Source of the DNA: Collinsella sp. An307
GTDB lineage: Bacteria > Actinomycetota > Coriobacteriia > Coriobacteriales > Coriobacteriaceae
Assembly: GCF_002161805.1 (NCBI RefSeq)
Contig: NZ_NFIP01000001.1
Location: forward strand, 248,001-312,000
Direction: 5' to 3'
DNA: 64,000 nt
The position numbers and the translations under genes are program-made. How positions within the stretch are numbered: the first letter of the stretch is position 1; every line of letters begins with the position of its first letter. The notes under the pieces were generated by a model, which worked only from the letters and a program-made list of their open reading frames with translations, had not been told where the DNA came from and did not search any database. This document shows positions 54,054 to 61,916 of this stretch, in pieces.

Positions 54054-54317
54054 ATGCCCAAGGATTACATCTCGATCGCGCTCGGCGTCCTGTCGATGCT
54101 CGTATCGTTTGTTCCGGTCATTCCCTTGCAGCTGGTGGGAGCGGTTGCCGGAGTCGGAGGCTTCATGTTGGGGCGACGTGCGCGGCGTGAGGACTACCGT
54201 CGCGACTTCACGTGCGTGATTGGCATGATCAGCTCCGGAGTTGGCGTGTTCCTCTGTCTGCTCGCGCCCGTGCTCGCGATTGTGAGCAACGCCATTCTGT
54301 TGTTCATGCCAAAGTAA
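54054..54317 (+). CDS. Small DUF4190-like membrane protein
   Basis: The 87-residue protein has two or three hydrophobic segments (ISIALGVLSMLVSFVPVIPL, LVGAVAGVGGFMLG, and ISSGVGVFLCLLAPVLAIVS) with a basic loop (RRARREDYRRD) between. The layout is like DUF4190 proteins, whose role is unknown. GGGGAGGAG precedes ATG 54054; the longer open frame upstream is discarded. The amylosucrase-type gene begins 17 bp after its stop, so they are probably co-transcribed. Confidence 0.8.
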   Translation: MPKDYISIALGVLSMLVSFVPVIPLQLVGAVAGVGGFMLGRRARREDYRRDFTCVIGMISSGVGVFLCLLAPVLAIVSNAILLFMPK

Positions 54318-54334
54318 AAAGGTTAGGAGTGCGC

Positions 54335-56308
54335 ATGCCGGCCAATAATTCCAACGGTTCTGCTGCCAAGAAGCCCGCTGTCAAAAAGACCGCTGCTAAG
54401 AAGCCCGCCGCCAAGCCTGCGGTCAAGAAGGCCGCCCTTAAAAAGGCGCCTGCCCGCCGCTCGACCAAGGCGAAGGACGATGCCGTATTCCAAGAGCGGC
54501 TCGCGCGTCATCATGACGAGCTCCGCTGGCTTTACATGGAGCTGTACGACAACGGCGACATGTTTGCCGAGTTCGTGCAGGAGATGGAGCGCTTCTTCCA
54601 CGAGCGCGCCTCTGAGCTGAAAAAGCTGGACGCGGCACGCGAGGCGGAGGGCGCTTGGTACCGCAACCGCAACATGCTCGGCATGCAGATGTACATCGAC
54701 AACTTTGCGGGCACGATCAAGGGCGTGGAGGAGAAGCTGCCGTATATCGAGCGCTGCCACGTCAACTACATCCACCTCATGCCGTTTTTGGACACGCCCG
54801 CAGACAAGAGCCGTTCCGATGGCGGCTACGCGGTGTCTGATTTCCGTCGCGTCATGCCTGCGCTCGGCACGATGGACGACCTCTCGCATCTGGCGGAGAA
54901 GTGCCACGAGAAGGGTATCAGCCTCTGCATGGACTTCGTGATGAACCATACCTCGGAGGACCATGAGTGGGCGCGGCGCGCTCGCGCGGGCGAGGGCGAG
55001 TACATGAGCCGCTACTTCTTCGAAAGCAACCAGGCGGTCATTGACCAGTACACGCGCGACGTCCCCCAGGTGTTCCCCACGACGGCCCCGGGGCACTTTA
55101 CCTACCTGCCCGAGCTCGGCCAGTCGGTTATGACGCAGTTCTACCCTTATCAGTGGGACCTCAACTATCGCAACCCGCGCGTCTTCAACGAGATGATGTA
55201 CAACTTCCTTTTCCTCGCGAACCGCGGGCTCGACTTCATCCGCATCGACGCCGTTCCCTACATCTGGAAGCAGCTCGGCACCAACTGCCGCAACCTCCCG
55301 CAGGTCCACACCATCGTGCGCATGATGCGCATGATCGGCGAGATCGTCTGTCCGGGCATCGTTCTTCTGGGCGAGGTCGTCATGGAGCCCAAAGAGGTCG
55401 CGCCCTACTTTGGCACGGTCGAGAAGCCCGAGTGCCACATGCTCTATAACGTCACCACCATGGCGACCACCTGGCACACCGTGGCAACGCGCGACACGCG
55501 GCTGCTTCGCCGTCAGATGGATATCGTCTGCGACCTGCCGCGCGAGTACACCTTCCTGAACTACCTGCGCTGCCACGATGACATCGGCTGGGGCCTTGAC
55601 TACGCTACGCTTTCCGGTTGGGGGATGGAGGAGGTCCCGCACAAGCGCTACCTCAACGATTACTTCCTCGGTCACACGCCGGGCAGCGTCTCGCGCGGCA
55701 CTCTTTACAATGCCGATCCCGTGACCGGCGACGCGCGCTTCTGCGCGACCACGGCGTCTATGTGCGGCATCGAGGCGGCAGGTTTTGAGGGTGACGACGA
55801 GAAGATGTCGCAGGCGATCCAGAAAGACGTCATGCTCCACGCCTACATGTTTACCCAGTCGGGCCTTCCTATCATCTACAGCGGCGATGAGGTCGGCCAG
55901 GTGAACGACTACTCCTATACGGAGGATCCGGAGCGCGCGGAGGACTCGCGTTACATCCATCGCGGCAAGTTCCCGTGGGAGCTCGTTGACAAGATCGACG
56001 ACGACACCACGGTGGCGCACCGCATCTTCGAGGCGCTCGGCGAACTTGAAGGGATCCGTCGCAGCGAGCCCGTTTTTGATGCGGATGCCGAGGTCTCGAC
56101 CAAAGACTACGACGACACTTCGATACTTTGGATCGTGCGCCGCGCGGGTGACGAGGTGCTGCACGCCGTGTTCAACTTTAGCGACGAGACAAAGACCATC
56201 TGGATGCCCGAGCGTGCCGTCTACACCAATCTTGTGACGGGCGTTTCCGAGGAAGTGGAGACGGTCGAGCTTTCTGGCTGGGACTTTATCTGGATGAAAC
56301 GGGCGTGA
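54335..56308 (+). CDS. GH13 amylosucrase/sucrose-hydrolase type enzyme with Lys/Ala-rich tail
   Basis: Sucrose-active alpha-glucanotransferase or hydrolase of the GH13_4 type. The 657-residue protein shows YIDNFAGTIKGVEEKLPYIE, LMPFLDTPADKSRSDGGYAV, GISLCMDFVMNHTSEDHEW (quoted in part), FIRIDAVPYIWKQLG with nucleophile Asp305, LLGEVV with acid/base Glu347, and RCHDDIGW with Asp415/416. The first 47 residues are a histone-H1-like run of AKKP/KKAA units not expected in the family. AGGAG precedes ATG 54335. No signal peptide. It overlaps the AraC gene 3' end by 23 bp. Sucrose could come from raffinose cut by the GH36 enzyme encoded at the end of the window. Confidence 0.86.
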   Translation: MPANNSNGSAAKKPAVKKTAAKKPAAKPAVKKAALKKAPARRSTKAKDDAVFQERLARHHDELRWLYMELYDNGDMFAEFVQEMERFFHERASELKKLDAAREAEGAWYRNRNMLGMQMYIDNFAGTIKGVEEKLPYIERCHVNYIHLMPFLDTPADKSRSDGGYAVSDFRRVMPALGTMDDLSHLAEKCHEKGISLCMDFVMNHTSEDHEWARRARAGEGEYMSRYFFESNQAVIDQYTRDVPQVFPTTAPGHFTYLPELGQSVMTQFYPYQWDLNYRNPRVFNEMMYNFLFLANRGLDFIRIDAVPYIWKQLGTNCRNLPQVHTIVRMMRMIGEIVCPGIVLLGEVVMEPKEVAPYFGTVEKPECHMLYNVTTMATTWHTVATRDTRLLRRQMDIVCDLPREYTFLNYLRCHDDIGWGLDYATLSGWGMEEVPHKRYLNDYFLGHTPGSVSRGTLYNADPVTGDARFCATTASMCGIEAAGFEGDDEKMSQAIQKDVMLHAYMFTQSGLPIIYSGDEVGQVNDYSYTEDPERAEDSRYIHRGKFPWELVDKIDDDTTVAHRIFEALGELEGIRRSEPVFDADAEVSTKDYDDTSILWIVRRAGDEVLHAVFNFSDETKTIWMPERAVYTNLVTGVSEEVETVELSGWDFIWMKRA

Positions 56309-57179
56309 TCTCCGCGCCCTCTGCGACGTTCCCCGCGTGCTCGCGGCGCCAAGCGCGTGGGGAGACGCCGTGCACGCTTTTGAACGCGCGCGAGAAGTGA
56401 AGCTGATTGGGGTATCCGACGGACCTTCCGACCTCGGCAACCGAGAGGGCCGAGAGTTTGAGGAGGTCCGCCGCCTTTTCCATGCGGTAGCCAATCAAGA
56501 ACTGCTGAGGCGATACCCCCATGGACTCCTTGAACACCTTGCCAAAGTAGCTGCGGTTGAGGCCGATGTGCCGCGCGATGTCCTCGACGCCGATGTTGGT
56601 GCGGTACCGCTCGGCGATGAACTCGAGCGCGGCGTCCACGTAGTACCCGTGGAGCTTACCGGCGGCGGAGGTGCGGTAGGGGACGGCAGAACGGACGAGG
56701 CCATCGAGGAAGCGATACGTATCTGCCACGTGCTCGAACGGCGAGGCGTCGCGGTGTTCGATGAGGGCGCGCATGGACGAGACCATGGTGTTGCGCGCCT
56801 CGTCGTTTTGCGAGTGATAGACGGGGTTGGCAGCGCTCATGCCGAGACTGTCGAGTGCCGACTTTACCTGAGCGCCATCGAACTCCACCCAAATGTACTC
56901 CCAGGGGTCGTCCATATCGGCAACGTAGGTGGTGATCTCGGTCGGGAAGATCAAGAATCCCTCGCCGGCGCGAAGGGGATAGTCCGTGCGCTCCCCGTTC
57001 TCGGAGGTGGTGGTGAACACGCCTGCCCCCGAGAGGATGTAGTGGAACAGGTAGTGGCTGCGCCGCGCCGGACCGAAGGCATGGGCTGGCGTGCAGACCT
57101 CGCGGCCGTATTGGTAGGGCATGAGGTCGGTAAAGACCCCTCCTTCGAAGGTGGAGAAGTCAATCTCGTGCGGGCGCAT
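56286..57179 (-). CDS. AraC family transcriptional regulator
   Basis: The 297-residue protein has an N-terminal cupin sensor domain (HYLFHYILSGAGVFTT, GEGFLIFPTEITTY) and a C-terminal double helix-turn-helix (ARHIGLNRSYFGKVFKESMG, then LSVAEVGRSVGYPNQLHFSRAFK, quoted in part). This is the layout of the MsmR/RafR/MelR-like sugar regulators. ATG 57179 is used; AGAGGA lies about seven bases upstream, and a TTG at 57185 is too close to it. It is divergent from the ABC sugar operon across an AT-rich gap and most likely controls it in response to an alpha-galactoside. Confidence 0.92.
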   Translation of the reverse strand: MRPHEIDFSTFEGGVFTDLMPYQYGREVCTPAHAFGPARRSHYLFHYILSGAGVFTTTSENGERTDYPLRAGEGFLIFPTEITTYVADMDDPWEYIWVEFDGAQVKSALDSLGMSAANPVYHSQNDEARNTMVSSMRALIEHRDASPFEHVADTYRFLDGLVRSAVPYRTSAAGKLHGYYVDAALEFIAERYRTNIGVEDIARHIGLNRSYFGKVFKESMGVSPQQFLIGYRMEKAADLLKLSALSVAEVGRSVGYPNQLHFSRAFKSVHGVSPRAWRREHAGNVAEGAEITPVSSR

Positions 57180-57591
57180 ACGCAAATCCTCTCTATGCGA
57201 GTTTCTGATTTGAATATACTATAATGCGAACTGTAACTAATAGTGGTATAAAGTCTCGCTATATAAGACGCATCGTGGTATAAACATCGCTAATCGTTCG
57301 TTTCACACATTAGATTACCAGCTAAGATAGCGGTTTACGATACGCAGCGCAAGTCTGGCACGTGTTGGTTTATCCAACCGTTGCCACCCAAAAATCGACC
57401 GTTTGGCGAAAAGAATCTTACGAACATGCAGGAATAGCAAGTCAAATACCTGCGCAATAGCGAACAACTGAATAGAACATAACGTAATACTAGATATATC
57501 GTGCAAAAAGGTAGGTGCTACCATCATCCCCGATACGCTTTGCCAGTCATTTTTGCAAAGCAGAGGGACCCGCTACGGAAGGGGAAGTTCA
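57180..57591. other. 412-bp AT-rich divergent regulatory region
   Basis: Base composition is far more AT-rich than the surroundings. It has TATAGT for the AraC gene (minus, 57218-57223) overlapping TATAAT on the plus strand (57220-57225). Two exact GTGGTATAAA copies lie 32 bp apart (57243-57252 and 57275-57284). GTTGG/CCAAC at 57364-57378 is a small dyad. No gene is supported; a 70-codon minus-strand frame at 57315-57527 is probably chance. Confidence 0.6.
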
Positions 57592-58701
57592 ATGGCCGGA
57601 CTTACGCTCGAACACGTGGGCAAGAAGTACCCGAACGGCTACGAGGGGGTGAAGGATTTCAACCTCGAGATTGCCGACAAGGAGTTCATCATCTTTGTCG
57701 GGCCTTCGGGTTGCGGTAAATCGACTACGCTGCGCATGATTGCGGGCCTGGAGGACATCACCTCGGGCACGCTCAAGATTGACGGTCGCGTTGTGAACGA
57801 CGTGGAGCCCAAGGACCGCGACATCGCAATGGTGTTCCAGAACTACGCGCTCTACCCGCACATGACGGTTTACGAGAACATGGCGTTCCCGCTGCGCCTG
57901 CGCAAAGCCCCGCAGGACCAGATCGATAAGATTGTGCACGACGCCGCACGCATCCTCGACCTCGAGAAGCTGCTCGACCGCAAGCCCTCGGCGCTCTCCG
58001 GCGGTCAGCGCCAGCGTGTCGCCATGGGTCGCGCCATCGCGCGCCAGCCCAAGGTCTTCCTCATGGACGAGCCGCTCTCCAACCTCGACGCCAAACTCCG
58101 CGTCCAGATGCGCGCCGAGATTTCCAAGCTCCATCAGCGCCTCGGTGCCACCATCATCTACGTCACGCACGACCAGACTGAGGCCATGACGCTCGGCACG
58201 CGCATCGTCGTCATGAAGGATGGCGTCATGCAGCAGGTCGATACGCCCGCTAAGCTCTACAGCGAGCCGTGCAACCTCTTTGTCGCAGGCTTTATCGGCA
58301 GCCCTCAGATGAACTTCATCGACGCTACGGTGGGCGAGGCCGCGGGTCATCTGACCCTTACCTTTGGCAAGAACACCATCACGGTGCCCGATTCCAAGGC
58401 AGCGGCGCTCAAGCCCTACGTGGGCAAGGTCGTTATCGCCGGCATCCGTCCGGAGGACGTTGTCGAGGAGCATGAGTACGCCGAGAATAAGAAGCTCTCC
58501 GAGCCCATCGAGGCGGTCGTCACGGTCTACGAGCTCTTGGGCTCCGAAGCCATGATCTACGGCGACGTGGACGGCGGCGCCATCTCCGCGCACATCTCGG
58601 CCACCAACCCCGTCCGCACGGGCAATCGCATCAAGGTCGCCTTCGACGTCGACAAGCTGCATGTGTTCGACAAGGACACCGAGCTCGCCATCGTCCACTA
58701 G
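57592..58701 (+). CDS. msmK: ABC sugar transporter ATP-binding protein (MsmK/UgpC type)
   Basis: ATPase of CUT1-type carbohydrate importers; one such protein often serves several transporters. The 369-residue protein has Walker A GPSGCGKS, signature LSGGQRQR, Walker B VFLMDEP, the D-loop SNLDAKL, and a C-terminal TOBE-type regulatory domain (about 240-369). AAGGGGAAG precedes ATG 57592. It is the first gene of the import operon, which is unusual because the ATPase is often unlinked. Confidence 0.94.
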   Translation: MAGLTLEHVGKKYPNGYEGVKDFNLEIADKEFIIFVGPSGCGKSTTLRMIAGLEDITSGTLKIDGRVVNDVEPKDRDIAMVFQNYALYPHMTVYENMAFPLRLRKAPQDQIDKIVHDAARILDLEKLLDRKPSALSGGQRQRVAMGRAIARQPKVFLMDEPLSNLDAKLRVQMRAEISKLHQRLGATIIYVTHDQTEAMTLGTRIVVMKDGVMQQVDTPAKLYSEPCNLFVAGFIGSPQMNFIDATVGEAAGHLTLTFGKNTITVPDSKAAALKPYVGKVVIAGIRPEDVVEEHEYAENKKLSEPIEAVVTVYELLGSEAMIYGDVDGGAISAHISATNPVRTGNRIKVAFDVDKLHVFDKDTELAIVH

Positions 58702-58725
58702 TCCGAGAGGGGAGCTGATACGCGT

Positions 58726-60042
58726 ATGGTATCCAAGCCAATCACCAGGCGCTCCGCGCTCGGCCTCTCGGCAGCGGCGCTCTCGTCGCTTCTGTTCGCC
58801 GGCTGCACGAGCGAGACCGCGGACGGCAAGGTCGAGGTGGAGATCGTCTCCTACAAGCAGGAGGCCAAGGCCCTCTTTGACCAGATTCAAGCCGACTTCA
58901 ACGCTTCGCACGACAACATCGTGCTCAAAATTGACAGTCCAGCGGACGCCGTCACCATCATGAAGACGCGCTTTGTGCGCGAGAACTACCCGGACGTTAT
59001 CGGCATCGGCGGCGATGGCGATTACGCCAACTTCGTCGACTCGAACATCCTCGCCGATGTCTCGGGTTACGAGAGCCTGACCAACGTCAAGCAGTCCTAC
59101 ACCGATATCTTAAAGAGCGTCACCTACGTGCCGATGGATGGCATCTACGGCGTGCCGTATGTGGCGAACGCCGCGGGCATGCTCTACAACGTCGATATGT
59201 TCGAGGAGCACGGTTGGCAGATTCCCGAGACCTGGGACGAGCTTATCGACCTTTGCGAAGAGATTAAGGCCGAGGGCGAAGTCGCACCGTTTTACCTCGG
59301 CTACCTCGACACCTGGACCATCCTGAGTCCCTGGAACTCCATTACCGTCAACATGGTGCCCTCAGACCTTGCGCGCGAGGTAAACGCTGGCAGCGCCAAG
59401 TTTGCCGACTACTACGGCGAGCCTGCGCGCCGCATGCGCCAGATGCTTCAGTACAGCCAGGCGTGCCTGCCCGGCGAGCCCGGACCGTTTGCGGCGAGCT
59501 ATAACGATGCTTGCACGAGCTTTGCCAATGGCAAGAGCGCAATGTACCCCTGCGGCAGCTTTGCCGTGCCGCAGATTATGACGGGCAACGACGCCATTAA
59601 CGTTGGCATGTTTGCCATGCCCTCGGCCGATAACCCGGCGGACCGCATCGTGGTGTCCGGCGTGGACCTGCAGTGGTGCGTTGCCGAGACCTGCCCGCAT
59701 AAGGACGAGGTCTTTGAGGTGCTGAGTTACCTCGCCGAGCCAGAGAACCTACAGACCTACATCTCCGATCAGCGCGCCATTCCCTGCGCGGAGGGCGACT
59801 TTGAGCTCGATCCGCTCTTCGACGGTATCCAGGAGTTTTTGGACGAGGGGCGCGTGCTCGACTACCTCGACCATTCCTACCAGTCCGCCATGGCGGTCGA
59901 CGCCCAGCTGCAGACGATGCTGCTCGACGAGCGCGATGACGACACCGCCATCGCCGCTTTCCTCGAGAAGTTCGACACCGACTGGCTGCGCTACAACCGC
60001 GAGGTCATCCGCAAGGTCCAAGAGTACGAGAGCCAGCAGTAA
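58726..60042 (+). CDS. ABC sugar transporter substrate-binding lipoprotein
   Basis: Extracytoplasmic sugar-binding protein of the MalE/MsmE type. The 438-residue precursor has a lipoprotein signal (TRRSALGLSAAALSSLLFAGC, quoted in part; lipobox FAGC, Cys at about residue 26) and twin Arg. The mature part shows VEIVSYKQEAKALFDQI, YGVPYVANAAGMLYNVDMFEE (in part) and SFANGKSAMYPCGSFAVP. GAGGGGAG precedes ATG 58726. Two permease genes follow. Ligand probably an alpha-galactoside, judged from the GH36 neighbour. Confidence 0.93.
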   Translation: MVSKPITRRSALGLSAAALSSLLFAGCTSETADGKVEVEIVSYKQEAKALFDQIQADFNASHDNIVLKIDSPADAVTIMKTRFVRENYPDVIGIGGDGDYANFVDSNILADVSGYESLTNVKQSYTDILKSVTYVPMDGIYGVPYVANAAGMLYNVDMFEEHGWQIPETWDELIDLCEEIKAEGEVAPFYLGYLDTWTILSPWNSITVNMVPSDLAREVNAGSAKFADYYGEPARRMRQMLQYSQACLPGEPGPFAASYNDACTSFANGKSAMYPCGSFAVPQIMTGNDAINVGMFAMPSADNPADRIVVSGVDLQWCVAETCPHKDEVFEVLSYLAEPENLQTYISDQRAIPCAEGDFELDPLFDGIQEFLDEGRVLDYLDHSYQSAMAVDAQLQTMLLDERDDDTAIAAFLEKFDTDWLRYNREVIRKVQEYESQQ

Positions 60043-60054
60043 GGGGGATAAGCA

Positions 60055-60924
60055 ATGGCAAGTCTTAGCAAGAGCAAAGTCGGCTCGGGCCGCATGAAGA
60101 CGTTCTACGCGATCCTCATCCCCGTGCTCGTGCTGTTTGTGGCGTTCAACACCTTCCCGCTTCTCACGGGTGTGTTCTACAGCTTCACCAACTCCAAGGG
60201 CTACGGTGCCTTTGACATCGTGGGTCTCCAGAACTACCTCGACCTCTTTAGCGATGCGCGCGTGGGAAACTCCTACCTGTTCACGTTCAAGGTGGCCGTG
60301 GTGGCAACGATTCTCACCAACGTGATCAGTTTGCTTCTGGCCATCGCCCTGTCGAGCAAGATCAAGTTCAAGAGCGCGCTGCGCGGTCTGTTCTTCGTTC
60401 CCCAGATCCTGGGTGCGCTCGTGGTGGGCTACGTCTTTAGCTACCTCTTCACTTGGATTATCCCGGCGCTCACCGGCACCGAGTCCATTCTGGCCTCGCC
60501 CGACCTCGCCTGGATCGCCATCGTGGTGGTACTTGTGTGGCAGTCCTGCGCCCAGACGACCATCATCTACATCACCGGTCTTTCCAGCGTGCCGGAGGAT
60601 GTCTACGAGGCGGGCAGCCTCGACGGCGCCACGGGCTGGAACAAGTTCCGCTACATCACGTTCCCGCTCATCATGCCAAGCGTTACCACCAATATGGTGC
60701 TCGTGATGAAGAACATGCTCATGGTCTTCGACCAGATCGTGGCTATGACCTCGGGCGGCCCGTCGCAGTCTACCGAGTCCATTTCCTACCTCATCTACAA
60801 CAACGGCCTCTCGGGCGGCCAGTTTGGCTTCCAGTGCGCCAACGCCGTGATGTTCTTCATCTTGATCGCCGTCATCTCGATCCTGCAGACGAACTTCCTG
60901 AGCAGTAAGGAGGAGCAGCTCTAA
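60055..60924 (+). CDS. ABC sugar permease, MalF/MsmF type
   Basis: First membrane subunit of the sugar importer. The 289-residue protein has six hydrophobic segments and the EAA loop VYEAGSLDGATGWNKFRYIT, which binds the ATPase. AAGGGGGAT precedes ATG 60055. It overlaps the next gene by one base (TAATG). Confidence 0.94.
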   Translation: MASLSKSKVGSGRMKTFYAILIPVLVLFVAFNTFPLLTGVFYSFTNSKGYGAFDIVGLQNYLDLFSDARVGNSYLFTFKVAVVATILTNVISLLLAIALSSKIKFKSALRGLFFVPQILGALVVGYVFSYLFTWIIPALTGTESILASPDLAWIAIVVVLVWQSCAQTTIIYITGLSSVPEDVYEAGSLDGATGWNKFRYITFPLIMPSVTTNMVLVMKNMLMVFDQIVAMTSGGPSQSTESISYLIYNNGLSGGQFGFQCANAVMFFILIAVISILQTNFLSSKEEQL

Positions 60925-61772
60925 TGGCTAAAGATGCATTTGGGGCCAAGGTTAAGGAACGGGTGAACTGGCCCATCACCGCAGGTCTCATCCTGCTTGC
61001 GCTCATTGTTATCGTGTTCCCGCTCTACATGACGGTGCGCATCGCTATCGCGGACAAGATGCCAACGGGTCTCGAGATCTTCTCGCTGCCCGAAACCTGG
61101 GACTTTGCAAACTTCCTTGAGGCCATGGAGGCGACGCAGTTCTTCACGTCCTTCATGAACTCGCTCATCATCACGGTCGTGGCGGTGGTGGTGTCGATTC
61201 TTATCCATTCGCTTGCCGCCTACGCCATCGGCCGCAACATGGAGCGTCGTGCCTTCAAGTGGAGCTATCTGTTCATCATTGCCGGCATGTACGTGCCCTT
61301 TGCGATCCTCATGATGCCGCTCGTCAAGCAGACGGCGATCCTGCACCTCGACAACATGGTCGGCGTGATGCTTCTCTACATCGTCTTCTACATGCCCATG
61401 AACGTGATGCTCTACACCGGTTACCTGCGTAACATCCCCATTGCGCTCGAAGAGGCGGCGCGTGTGGACGGTGCCTCCACCTGGACCACGTTCTGGAAGG
61501 TCATCTTCCCGATCATGAAGCCCATGCACGCCACCGTGGCGGTGCTCACCGGCCTTGCGGTGTGGAACGACGTCATGACCCCGCTCGTTATCATGGGTGG
61601 TTCGGGCGTCTACACCCTGCCGCTTGCTCAGATGAGCTTCCAGACGGCGTTTGGCACGGACTATCCGCTCGCCTTTGCTTCGTACCTGCTCGCCATGCTT
61701 CCGATGATAATCTTCTATATCTTTGCGCAGAAGCAGATCATCGGCGGCGTTACCAACGGCGCGGTAAAGTAA
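60924..61772 (+). CDS. ABC sugar permease, MalG/MsmG type
   Basis: Second membrane subunit of the importer. The 282-residue protein has six hydrophobic segments and the EAA loop ALEEAARVDGASTWTTFWKV. Its start overlaps the stop of the first permease, so translation is coupled. Confidence 0.94.
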   Translation: MAKDAFGAKVKERVNWPITAGLILLALIVIVFPLYMTVRIAIADKMPTGLEIFSLPETWDFANFLEAMEATQFFTSFMNSLIITVVAVVVSILIHSLAAYAIGRNMERRAFKWSYLFIIAGMYVPFAILMMPLVKQTAILHLDNMVGVMLLYIVFYMPMNVMLYTGYLRNIPIALEEAARVDGASTWTTFWKVIFPIMKPMHATVAVLTGLAVWNDVMTPLVIMGGSGVYTLPLAQMSFQTAFGTDYPLAFASYLLAMLPMIIFYIFAQKQIIGGVTNGAVK

Positions 61773-61819
61773 CATACCCATACTTTGTGGTTCTGCCCGT
61801 TGACGTGCCGGGCTGACCG

Positions 61820-61855
61820 GCATCGCCCGCACCTCGTTTGGGGTGCGGGCGATGC
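61820..61855. promoter_or_regulatory. 14-bp perfect stem-loop between permease and alpha-galactosidase genes
   Basis: GCATCGCCCGCACC (61820-61833) pairs with GGTGCGGGCGATGC (61842-61855) around 8 nt. No T-run follows. It lies 61 bp before the alpha-galactosidase start and could tune expression or protect the upstream mRNA. Confidence 0.6.
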
Positions 61856-61916
61856 GCAGGCGCAGGGCGCAAGCGGGGGAGAGCCGACCGAATCATCTGA
61901 CCTGGATTGGGGACCC

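Noticed and set aside
54323-56494. A 723-codon minus-strand frame opposite the amylosucrase-type gene
   Set aside because: Shadow frame with repeated Val/Asp/His runs; the plus-strand gene has all GH13 catalytic residues.
57315-57527. A 70-codon minus-strand frame in the AT-rich island
   Set aside because: Weak SD only (GGGG directly before ATG), no domain, and composition follows the AT-rich DNA. It might be a relic, but I cannot support it as a gene.
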